A DNA stretch of 6,067 bases from Verrucomicrobiales bacterium (GTDB lineage Bacteria; Verrucomicrobiota; Verrucomicrobiia; Verrucomicrobiales; DEV007). Shown here in pieces: positions 1 to 4,931 of the stretch. Each line of letters begins with the position of its first letter. Within the stretch, counting starts at the first letter, position 1. Under the pieces are notes generated by a model. That model made no database searches. It was not told the origin of the DNA and worked only from the letters and a program-made list of their open reading frames with translations. The translations under genes were made by a program, and so were the position numbers. The stretch lies in contig JAKMGR010000378.1 of NCBI GenBank assembly GCA_022424805.1, forward strand, positions 1 through 6,067. Reading direction: 5' to 3'.

Positions 1-2
1 AT

Positions 3-194
3 TCTGAAGCGCTGGAGGAATACAAGAAAGTCCTTAAATACTATCCCGATGAAGTCGAAGCCTATGAACGCCTCATCTGGATGCACTACGAGATTTTCAA
101 CGAAGTGGGAGAAGCCAAAAAACTGATCCGAAAGGCAAAGCATCGCCACCTTGTTATCGATGAACGTGTGATCCTCGCAATGGAGCGAAAGTGA
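3..194 (+). CDS. TPR-like protein, C-terminal fragment
   Basis: An open frame enters from the left edge and runs 63 codons to a TGA at 192-194. The start and most of the protein lie outside the window. The fragment is highly charged and helical. It opens with a helix-turn-helix pair that fits a tetratricopeptide unit: residues 1-12 (SEALEEYKKVLK), then YYPDEVEAYERLIWMHYEI, with the A, Y, P and A/Y spacing typical of TPRs. A second helical stretch (GEAKKLIRKAKH) follows, then a short tail ending MERK. TPR domains usually scaffold protein-protein contacts; no specific function can be assigned from 63 residues. The gene converges on the DUF2007 gene with only 3 nt between the stop codons, so there is no room for a separate terminator. 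Coding is well supported; the TPR label is moderately sure. Confidence 0.7.
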   Translation, partial: SEALEEYKKVLKYYPDEVEAYERLIWMHYEIFNEVGEAKKLIRKAKHRHLVIDERVILAMERK

Positions 195-197
195 GAG

Positions 198-425
198 CTA
201 GTCCTTACTCCGAATGTTATCTTCAAACTCCGTCAGAATCCGGTAGGCTTCGTCGTAGTCGCTCTCTGACACCTCGATTCTAATCGCACTTTTCTGCAAA
301 ACACCGAGAAGATTCCCCCCGATCGCATTGTCATCAATAACGAACGCTTCGATCCCATTAGCCCCGAGCGAAGAAGCAGCAAGGTAAGCATCCTCGGATT
401 TCGAGTAGTGGCGGACCATTCTCAT
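198..425 (-). CDS. DUF2007 family small protein
   Basis: A 75-residue soluble protein. Near the N-terminus a strand-helix (RHYSKSEDAYLAASSLGANG) is followed by IEAFVIDDNAIGGNLLG, then a strand and a charged C-terminal helix (IRIEVSESDYDEAYRIL). This order, with the xxGIxAFxxDDN motif at residues 24-33 and the I-x-V-x-x-x-D-x-x-x-A ending, matches DUF2007, often annotated as a putative signal-transducing protein. Its biochemical role is unknown; the fold resembles small ligand-binding or regulatory domains. The start could be the ATG at 423-425 or the in-frame ATG at 417-419; neither has a clear Shine-Dalgarno sequence. It lies downstream of glnII on the same strand, but an intrinsic terminator separates them, so it is probably transcribed on its own. 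Three copies of a 14-bp repeat lie just upstream. Confidence 0.8.
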   Translation of the reverse strand: MRMVRHYSKSEDAYLAASSLGANGIEAFVIDDNAIGGNLLGVLQKSAIRIEVSESDYDEAYRILTEFEDNIRSKD

Positions 426-445
426 CAGGGAAAATTACGAAACCC

Positions 446-504
446 AACCCTGTCTGGTCGAGGACCAAACAGGGTTAGATGCTCAAACTCAACCCTGTTT
501 CGTC
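446..504. repeat. Three-copy 14-bp repeat, alternating orientation
   Basis: Read on the minus strand, three related 14-mers occur: GACGAAACAGGGTT (504-491), its inverted relative AACCCTGTTTGGTC (476-463), and GACCAGACAGGGTT (459-446). The consensus is GACSARACAGGGTT. The middle copy can pair with the copy on either side. With 446-459 it forms a 14-bp stem with one mismatch and a 3-nt loop (460-462). With 491-504 it forms 10 bp (467-476 with 491-500), a one-base mismatch and 3 more bp, with a 14-nt loop. The two hairpins are mutually exclusive. The block lies 21 bp upstream of the DUF2007 start and downstream of the glnII terminator. It could be an operator array, an attenuator-like leader or a dispersed palindromic repeat; the sequence alone does not decide. 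Confidence 0.75.
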
Positions 505-532
505 TCATTCCTCGGGGACGTGAGTGTCACGG

Positions 533-566
533 AAAAAGAAAACGCCGCAGTCTCTCAACTGCGGCG
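533..566 (-). terminator. Intrinsic terminator of glnII
   Basis: On the minus strand an 8-bp perfect GC-rich stem, CGCCGCAG paired with CTGCGGCG (arms at 559-566 and 543-550, loop 551-558), is followed at once by the U-rich tract TTTTCTTTTT (542-533). It lies 32 nt past the glnII stop codon. This is a textbook rho-independent terminator and separates glnII from the DUF2007 gene downstream. There is no matching T-run on the plus-strand side, so it is probably one-directional. Confidence 0.9.
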
Positions 567-598
567 CTTGGAAAATTTCTTTCCTTTAGATCGGGAAG

Positions 599-1608
599 TT
601 AGGAAACTTCGGCGATTGTTTTGGAGACGCGCGCTACGATCTTGTAGGGGTCGCCCTGTGAGTTCGGACGACGATCCTCAAGGTAACCCTTGTAATCGCT
701 GTTCACGAAGGAGTGTGGAACACGAATACTCGCTCCACGGTCTGTTACTCCGTAGCTGAACTGGTCGATGGACTGCGTCTCGTGGAGACCAGTCAGACGA
801 AGGTGGTTGTCTGGACCGTAAGCAGCGATGTGCTCGTCACAGTTCTTCTGGAACTGATCCATGAGCTTCTCGAAATATTCTTTCCCACCAGTCTCACGAA
901 GATACTCGGTTGAGAAGTTACAGTGCATTCCAGAACCGTTCCAGTCGCCCTGGAATGGCTTACAGTGATACTCAACATCGACTCCGTATTTTTCGCAAAC
1001 GCGCTGGAGAATGTAACGTGCTACCCAGATCTGGTCGCATGCAGTGGCGGATCCTTTTCCGAAAACCTGGAATTCCCACTGGCCTTGGCGACCTCGGCAT
1101 TGATGCCTTCGTGGTTGATTCCTGCATCGAGACAGAGATCAAGGTGCTCTTCAACAATCGCGCGAGCGAGATCACCGACAGAGCTGTTGCCAACTCCGCA
1201 GTAGTATTCACCCTGTGGATCAGGATAGCCTGTGTCAGGCCAGCCGAGCGGGCGTCCGTCCTGCATCAGGAAGTATTCCTGCTCGAGTCCGATCCAAAGA
1301 CCGTCGTCTTGTGGAATCGTGGCACGTGCGTTGGATGGGTGAGGCTCGCCGGTAGGAAGCATCACTTCACACATGACGAGGAATCCGTTGAGTCGGGAAG
1401 AGTCGGGATAAAGCGCGATGGGCTTCAGCATACAGTCGGAGTCACCGCCGTCCGCCTGCAAAGTTGAGCTACCGTCGAATCCCCACTCAGGGCAATCTTC
1501 GAGAGTCAGTTTTTCGGGGTCTCCATCAAGAACCTTCGTCTTTCCACGAAGGTTTGCAACGGGCTCGTATCCGTCCAGCCAGAGATATTCAAGTTTCAGT
1601 TTAGCCAT
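599..1608 (-). CDS. glnII: Type II glutamine synthetase, one-base frameshift
   Basis: Makes glutamine from glutamate, ammonia and ATP in the cytoplasm. The start is the ATG at 1606-1608; the frame runs MAKLKLEYLWLDGYEP... for 175 codons, then continues in the -1 frame to TAA at 599-601. Adding one base at 1083-1084 (CC expected as CCC on the plus strand) restores a 336-residue protein. Family signatures then appear in order: WGFDGSST (42-49, beta-Grasp domain), LEQEYFL (108-114, metal-binding Glu), AEVAKGQWEFQ (171-181), NGSGMHCNFST (224-234), RLTGLHET (271-278), ASIRVP (293-298) and YLEDRRP (309-315, Arg ligands). This is the short eukaryote-like GSII type, not the ~470-residue GlnA type with an adenylylation site. 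Without the fix the frame stops at 1021, about 20 residues after the lesion, before most of the catalytic domain. Perfect conservation on both sides favours a sequencing error or a very recent mutation. A sigma-54 promoter lies upstream; no Shine-Dalgarno sequence is visible. Confidence 0.93.
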
Positions 1609-1640
1609 GGTCTAACTTAGGTGTTTTTTATTTGGTTTAG

Positions 1641-1695
1641 AAAAAACGAAGCCCACTCAATCTTTGAGCATCCTGCGCCAACAGCAACGGCTTCG
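1641..1695 (-). promoter_or_regulatory. Terminator-like structure in glnII leader
   Basis: On the minus strand, CGAAGCC (1695-1689) can pair perfectly with GGCTTCG (1653-1647), and six T residues (1646-1641) follow directly. The 35-nt region between the arms contains its own 5-bp hairpin, CTCAA/TTGAG (1668-1664 with 1660-1656, loop 1663-1661). The whole lies between the predicted sigma-54 start site (about 1710) and the glnII start codon, so it would be in the glnII leader RNA. It may be an attenuator or leader regulator. Alternatively it is a weak terminator for readthrough from the upstream polyprenyl synthase gene. The long loop makes it weaker than the glnII terminator. I do not recognise a known glutamine riboswitch here. 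Confidence 0.45.
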
Positions 1696-1720
1696 GGTTT
1701 GGTAACCACTTGGGGAGGGA

Positions 1721-1736
1721 AGCAATTGCCGTGCCA
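1721..1736 (-). promoter_or_regulatory. Sigma-54 (RpoN) -24/-12 promoter for glnII
   Basis: The minus strand reads TGGCACGGCAATTGCT, an exact match to the sigma-54 consensus TGGCACR-N4-TTGCW. The GG (1735-1734) and GC (1723-1722) doublets are exactly 12 bp apart. The predicted start site is near 1710, giving a leader of about 100 nt before the glnII ATG at 1608. RpoN control of glutamine synthetase through NtrC-type activators is well known in Proteobacteria, including rhizobial glnII, so the context fits. No clear NtrC-type palindrome was found in the ~130 bp upstream, which overlap the 3' end of the polyprenyl synthase gene. Confidence 0.88.
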
Positions 1737-1814
1737 TTTGTCAAACGACAGGGCGAAAAAGATCAGTTTTTTTGAAAAACCTATATGCAAAAGACAAATC
1801 TACGGCCAAAAACG

Positions 1815-2840
1815 TCACTGACGGCAGTCTTCCAGCATTGTATCGAGAAAATCGGCGATTCCGCTGAGAGCCTCTTTGTGATCATTTTCGTCGAGCACGG
1901 TGAGGCAACTACGACTTTTTTCGATGAGTTCCTGTCCGGTATCAACGGCAGCTTCAATGGAGCCAACATAGTCTGCGATGTTGGCGAGAGCCGAGACATC
2001 AAGCGGTTCTTTCTGGATCAGCAGGCGATGCAGCTTCTCACGCTGCTTCTCATTGGAGCTCTCGAGAAGGTTCAGGATCGGAAGGGTCAGCTTTCCTTTG
2101 TTGAGATCAGTCCGCAGAGTTTTCCCGAATTGGGTTTCCTCGCCAATCAAGTCGATGCAGTCATCGTAAATCTGGTAGGCGGTCCCAATCGCAAGACCAA
2201 ACTCCCGGAGAGTATCGCAAACCGCGTCGGAACTTCCGTTCAGTCTTGCACCGAGTTCCATCGCAGAAGCAAAGAGCGCTGCGGTCTTTTTCTCGATGAT
2301 GTCGAAGTATTCTTCTTTCGACAGTTGCATATCAAAACGACGCTGGGTCTGAATAATTTCGCCGCTGCACACTGCGTTTGCCGATATTGCGACGCGCCGT
2401 CCAATCTCCCGGTCATCAAACTCAGTCGAAAGCATGAGGGCGTGGGAGAAAAGGCAATCGCCCAGTAGGACGCTGAGAGCATCCCCCCATTTGGCATTCG
2501 CGGTCGGAGCCTGACGCCGAATCTCTGCACCATCTATAATGTCGTCGTGAACGAGCGTCGCGACGTGGATCAGCTCCAGCACAACTGCGAGCTTCTGGTG
2601 ATCGTCGGTGACTTCGCCAGTGGAACCACCAGCGAGAAAAGTGAGCGCCGGTCGAATACGCTTCCCTGAGGTATCGAGGATGTAACCCACGTAGGGCTCG
2701 ACAGCCGGGTCAAAATCTTCCGCTTGCGCGCGGATCCGTCTCTCCACGCGATCGAGCTCCGGTCGCAGAAAAGCGAAGGGAGAGATTGTTTCTTCCATCT
2801 CCCCTTCTCGGGTTTTCATCGTGTTTTCTTCGGATGTCAT
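1815..2840 (-). CDS. Long-chain polyprenyl diphosphate synthase
   Basis: A trans-isoprenyl diphosphate synthase that adds isopentenyl diphosphate units to an allylic primer, most likely making the C35-C45 side chain of menaquinone or ubiquinone. The 341-residue frame shows GKRIRP (59-64), the first Asp-rich motif HDDIIDGAEIRR (98-109, DDxxD at 99-103), a conserved GD pair (127-128), a KKTAALF segment (184-190) and the second Asp-rich motif YDDCIDLIGEETQFGKTLRTD (225-245, DDxxD at 226-230). Small residues (Ala94, Thr95) stand four and five positions before the first motif, where short-chain enzymes carry bulky aromatics; this favours a long-chain product of IspB/HepT type. The start is uncertain. 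ATGs at 2838-2840, 2817-2819 and 2796-2798 are in frame. The last is preceded by a purine-rich GAGAAGGGGAG and starts MEETISPFAFLRPEL, where family homology appears to begin. Confidence 0.9.
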   Translation of the reverse strand: MTSEENTMKTREGEMEETISPFAFLRPELDRVERRIRAQAEDFDPAVEPYVGYILDTSGKRIRPALTFLAGGSTGEVTDDHQKLAVVLELIHVATLVHDDIIDGAEIRRQAPTANAKWGDALSVLLGDCLFSHALMLSTEFDDREIGRRVAISANAVCSGEIIQTQRRFDMQLSKEEYFDIIEKKTAALFASAMELGARLNGSSDAVCDTLREFGLAIGTAYQIYDDCIDLIGEETQFGKTLRTDLNKGKLTLPILNLLESSNEKQREKLHRLLIQKEPLDVSALANIADYVGSIEAAVDTGQELIEKSRSCLTVLDENDHKEALSGIADFLDTMLEDCRQ

Positions 2841-3093
2841 GTTTCGATGAATCGGCTGGTTAGTGAATCGGGAACAGGCGAAAAGTCAAACGCTCGTCTT
2901 GAGGGAATCACGGCACCGTTTTGCTGCGCTTTTTCGACACTCATTCTTTTTTATAAATACGCATCACGAATGCAATCGGTAACGATTTCTGGGTTGGTTT
3001 CCCCATCAAAACTGCCCATACGCGATTCCGCCACCCGAATTAAGGCTGCAAATACCCTTTGCATCGTTCTCGACTCCAGCATAATTTCGTGAC
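2841..3093. other. Divergent intergenic region, polyprenyl synthase / tatA
   Basis: This 253-bp spacer separates the minus-strand polyprenyl synthase gene from plus-strand tatA, so it should hold both promoters. I see no coding sequence I trust. It contains an AT-rich stretch (2944-2959, including TATAAA), a TTGACT box on the minus strand about 50 bp upstream of the synthase start with no good -10 partner at 16-18 bp, and a small hairpin AATCG-GTAA-CGATT (2974-2987). None is strong enough to name as a regulatory site apart from the tatA promoter candidate listed separately. Confidence 0.5.
3058..3085 (+). promoter_or_regulatory. Possible sigma-70 promoter for tatA
   Basis: TTTGCA (3058-3063) and CATAAT (3080-3085) are separated by 16 bp, matching the -35 and -10 consensus at 4 of 6 and 5 of 6 positions. 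The predicted start site is near 3092, only 2 nt before the GTG (3094) and about 8 nt before the ATG (3100). If real, the tatA transcript would be leaderless or nearly so, which fits the absence of a Shine-Dalgarno sequence. The spacing is slightly short and the -35 match is weak. Confidence 0.35.
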
Positions 3094-3384
3094 GTGAATA
3101 TGAATATCTTAGCTTTAGGTGCCCTCGGAATGCCGGAGATGATTGCGATCTTCCTGGTAGTTCTTCTTCTTTTCGGAGCAAAAAAGATCCCCGAACTGGC
3201 GCGCGGCGTTGGAAAGGGAATGGGCGAGTTCAAGAAAGCCAAGGACGAGTTCGAACGCGAGATTAAAGAAGGAGAAGTTGAAGGTAAAAAGGAGTGGGAA
3301 GAAAAGCCCGCTGCACCTGACTCCATCGCTTCCACTGATACGGATCACGATGATCCTCACCATGGCGAAGAAGATAAGGGCTAA
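3094..3384 (+). CDS. tatA: Twin-arginine translocase subunit TatA/TatB
   Basis: A small membrane subunit of the Tat system, which exports folded proteins across the cytoplasmic membrane. The 96-residue protein has a short N-terminus, one transmembrane helix (about 12-28, [17 protein letters not shown]), the hallmark Phe-Gly hinge (27-28), then [18 protein letters not shown], the conserved amphipathic helix lying along the membrane. A charged helix (45-70) and an acidic, His-rich tail ([16 protein letters not shown]) follow, typical of the variable C-terminus. Length fits TatA better than TatB, but the two are hard to separate by sequence alone. The start is GTG at 3094 or the in-frame ATG at 3100; neither has a Shine-Dalgarno sequence. 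No tatC lies next to it within the window. The next gene begins 21 nt downstream, so the two are probably co-transcribed. Confidence 0.92.
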   Translation: MNMNILALGALGMPEMIAIFLVVLLLFGAKKIPELARGVGKGMGEFKKAKDEFEREIKEGEVEGKKEWEEKPAAPDSIASTDTDHDDPHHGEEDKG

Positions 3385-3394
3385 TTCGCCCTTA
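3375..3394 (+). other. Hairpin spanning the tatA stop codon
   Basis: A perfect 7-bp inverted repeat, TAAGGGC (3375-3381) and GCCCTTA (3388-3394), has a 6-nt loop (3382-3387) that contains the tatA stop codon TAA. No T-run follows, so it is not a standard terminator. It ends 11 nt before the ATG of the next gene and could affect mRNA stability or translation of that gene. It may also be chance. Confidence 0.4.
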
Positions 3395-3405
3395 CTTCTA
3401 ACCAC

Positions 3406-4356
3406 ATGAATTTCTCAATGGCAATTCGCGCCCTGCGGATTGCTGTTCTTCATGCCCTCGCGGCAGCAATCGCACCGCATGGCGCCATAGCTCAGAGTAA
3501 GTCCACGAAAACGACGGAGCCAATCACCGTCGTCTTCTACAACCTGAAGAACTACCTCTCGATGGATCGCCGTGTCGACGGTGAGGTCATCGAAAATGGA
3601 TCGAAGCCCGAGGAGGAGATCGCTCCGCTGATTGAAGCCCTCAAGGTAATGCAGCCCGATATTCTCGGAGTCTGCGAAATCGGAGACATCACGCATCTCG
3701 ATGATCTGCAGGCACGGCTCAAGGCCGCCGGGATTGAACTGCCTGAGACCGAACTCGTCACTGCCGCAAGCGGGTTCAACCGAAATCTCGCCTTGCTTTC
3801 GCGTTTTCCAATCATCGCGCGGAACAGTCGCGACGATTACACCTACAAGATCGGCGACCTCAAGCTACCGTTTCAGCGCGGTGTTCTCGATGTGACCCTG
3901 CGAATCAATCCGCAGTATCATCTGCGATATGTGGGCCTCCATTTGAAGTCGAAACGAGAAACCCCCGAAGCTGATCAGGCCTTGATGCGCCTCAACGAAG
4001 CCCGCCTCGCCCGTGAACACATCGATAATATATTTGAGAAAGAACCCGGAACAAATCTGCTCGTGACCGGCGACTTCAACGACCTCCGCATCGAACCTCC
4101 GGTAAAGGCCCTGCAAGGGCGCTTTGGGCGTGACGACTACCTGACCTCGCTAATGCTCGATGACCAATACGGCTTCCGCTGGACACATCACTGGAGCTTC
4201 GCTGACTCGTATTCCCGATTCGACTACATGCTCTACAGCAAGGGCATCAGCAAAGAGATCGACCGGAACAAGTCTCACATCTATCACTGGGATGGTTGGG
4301 ATAAAGCGAGCGACCACCGGCCCCTGGTAGTGAATCTGTTGCCGGTAGATGGGTGA
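3406..4356 (+). CDS. Secreted endonuclease/exonuclease/phosphatase-family protein
   Basis: A 316-residue protein of the EEP (DNase I / exonuclease III-like) superfamily, metal-dependent enzymes that cut phosphodiester or phosphomonoester bonds. Motifs occur in the expected order: FYNLKNY (44-50, Asn46), VCEIGD (89-94, catalytic/metal Glu91), RGVLDVTL (158-165), GLHLKSK (177-183, His179), TGDFND (221-226, Asp223 and Asn225), RFDYMLY (271-277) and SDHRPLV (302-308, catalytic Asp303-His304). Residues 1-30 form a Sec-type signal peptide: a positive N-region (AIRALR), a hydrophobic stretch and a likely cleavage site after GAIA (26-29). The mature enzyme should therefore be outside the cytoplasm. 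No twin-arginine motif is visible despite tatA next door. The substrate (nucleic acid, lipid or sugar phosphate) cannot be told. The start could also be the ATG at 3418. No Shine-Dalgarno sequence precedes either; it is probably translated from the tatA transcript. Confidence 0.85.
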   Translation: MNFSMAIRALRIAVLHALAAAIAPHGAIAQSKSTKTTEPITVVFYNLKNYLSMDRRVDGEVIENGSKPEEEIAPLIEALKVMQPDILGVCEIGDITHLDDLQARLKAAGIELPETELVTAASGFNRNLALLSRFPIIARNSRDDYTYKIGDLKLPFQRGVLDVTLRINPQYHLRYVGLHLKSKRETPEADQALMRLNEARLAREHIDNIFEKEPGTNLLVTGDFNDLRIEPPVKALQGRFGRDDYLTSLMLDDQYGFRWTHHWSFADSYSRFDYMLYSKGISKEIDRNKSHIYHWDGWDKASDHRPLVVNLLPVDG

Positions 4357-4390
4357 GTCCAAATAACTACCGCGAACTGCAGTTTCGAAG

Positions 4391-4692
4391 TCAGTTCCCG
4401 GAAGGAAAGGCTCCTGAAGGGTAATAATAAAATTCACACTGAGATAGGGGTGCACTCGCCGAGATTTTTGAAACTCAGGTTGGGTCCGTCATCGGCATGA
4501 ACTGGCGCGCGACCTCGCAAGTCTGGCAACGCAAAGGTTGTCTCTCCATCGCCTCCGTATGTCGTTCCGATTATTGAGAACAGGGGCGAATTGTCTTGAA
4601 TCGTAGGCAACTGCCCATTGCAAAGCGCCTATCCTCGATGGCGCGAAATTCCCCCGAAACATTTTAATTTCCCCAATCAAAGGTTCTCCTAC
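4391..4692 (-). pseudogene. Decayed phage tail-collar domain gene
   Basis: The minus strand encodes broken pieces of a Tail Collar domain protein (microcystin-dependent-protein type). Piece 1 (4692-4639) reads EPLIGEIKMFRGNFAP, close to the usual EPFIGEIxMFxGNFAPxGW start. One extra base near 4638 shifts the frame, and the conserved Trp codon is now TAG (4629-4631). Piece 2 (4628-4455, 58 codons) begins ALCNGQLPTIQDNSPLFSII and continues with the family core GTTYGGDGETTFALPDLRGR, ending NLGE. The middle of the protein (typically about 70-100 residues) is missing. Piece 3 (from about 4454) reads HPYLSVNFIITLQ, matching the usual C-terminal NMxPYLxxNxIIxLQG. A one-base deletion then precedes AFPSGN and a stop at 4391-4393, matching the usual xFPSRN ending. 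Intact relatives of about 170-200 residues are phage tail-fibre-like or exported proteins of unknown role. The original start codon seems lost: GTA at 4690-4692 stands where ATG is expected, although the frame is open upstream to an ATG at 4732-4734. Confidence 0.85.
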
Positions 4693-4734
4693 CTCAGATT
4701 TGGTCGATCCAAGGAAACTAATCAGGAGTATCAC

Positions 4735-4931
4735 GGAGAAATAGGGTGAGCGGTTTCTTTTTCATGGTTTCCCGAGCCTTAGAGTTCCGAATCGACCAAC
4801 AAGAACACTCCCTCTGGGCCGGCGAAGAGAGCTGATTCGCCGCGTGAACGCGTCATTGGAAAATTTGGGCATGCGGCCTAGAATCCCTGCGGGTCAAACC
4901 CATTTTTGCCCCACCTGCTAGAATTCCAGAG
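4735..4931. other. Upstream region of the cytochrome-WD40 gene
   Basis: This spacer lies between the collar-gene relic and the cytochrome c-WD40 gene. I see no coding sequence in it. It holds two adjacent small hairpins, CGGCGAA/TTCGCCG (4820-4826 with 4836-4842) and CGCG-TGAA-CGCG (4841-4852), then a sigma-70-type promoter just downstream. Within the predicted leader, GGGT-CAA-ACCC followed by ATTTTT (about 4900-4916) is a weak 4-bp hairpin that I do not call a terminator. Confidence 0.5.
4856..4884 (+). promoter_or_regulatory. Sigma-70-type promoter for the cytochrome-WD40 gene
   Basis: TTGGAA (4856-4861) and TAGAAT (4879-4884) stand exactly 17 bp apart, matching the -35 and -10 consensus at 4 of 6 and 5 of 6 positions. 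The predicted start near 4891 gives a leader of about 40 nt before the ATG at 4932. The two small hairpins immediately upstream (4820-4852) abut the -35 box and could be protein-binding sites. Confidence 0.55.

Noticed and set aside
1075..1095. Programmed -1 ribosomal frameshifting to make full-length GSII
   Set aside because: There is no X-XXY-YYZ slippery heptamer and no obvious stimulatory hairpin; GSII enzymes are not known to use recoding.
910..1467. A 185-codon plus-strand open frame opposite glnII
   Set aside because: It is antisense to a strongly conserved glutamine synthetase, has no recognisable motif, and its low-complexity mix of residues looks like a shadow frame.
1780..1820. 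Terminator for the polyprenyl synthase gene
   Set aside because: Only a 4-bp stem (CGTC-AGT-GACG) followed by TTTTT overlaps the stop codon; it is too short to call.
1737..1870. NtrC-type enhancer upstream of the sigma-54 promoter
   Set aside because: I looked for TGCACC-N5-GGTGCA-like palindromes and saw only weak partial matches, so I do not call a site.
1785..2468. A 227-codon plus-strand open frame opposite the polyprenyl synthase gene
   Set aside because: The minus-strand frame carries both Asp-rich motifs and full-length family homology; the plus-strand frame shows no domain and is a codon-usage shadow.
2951..3335. Minus-strand open frames overlapping tatA
   Set aside because: They lie opposite a clear TatA sequence with a Phe-Gly hinge and amphipathic helix, and show no family features of their own.
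4150..4455. A 101-codon minus-strand frame opposite the end of the EEP gene
   Set aside because: Only its first residues (HPYLSVNFIITLQ) are meaningful, as the C-terminal remnant of the tail-collar pseudogene; the rest is antisense to the EEP gene.
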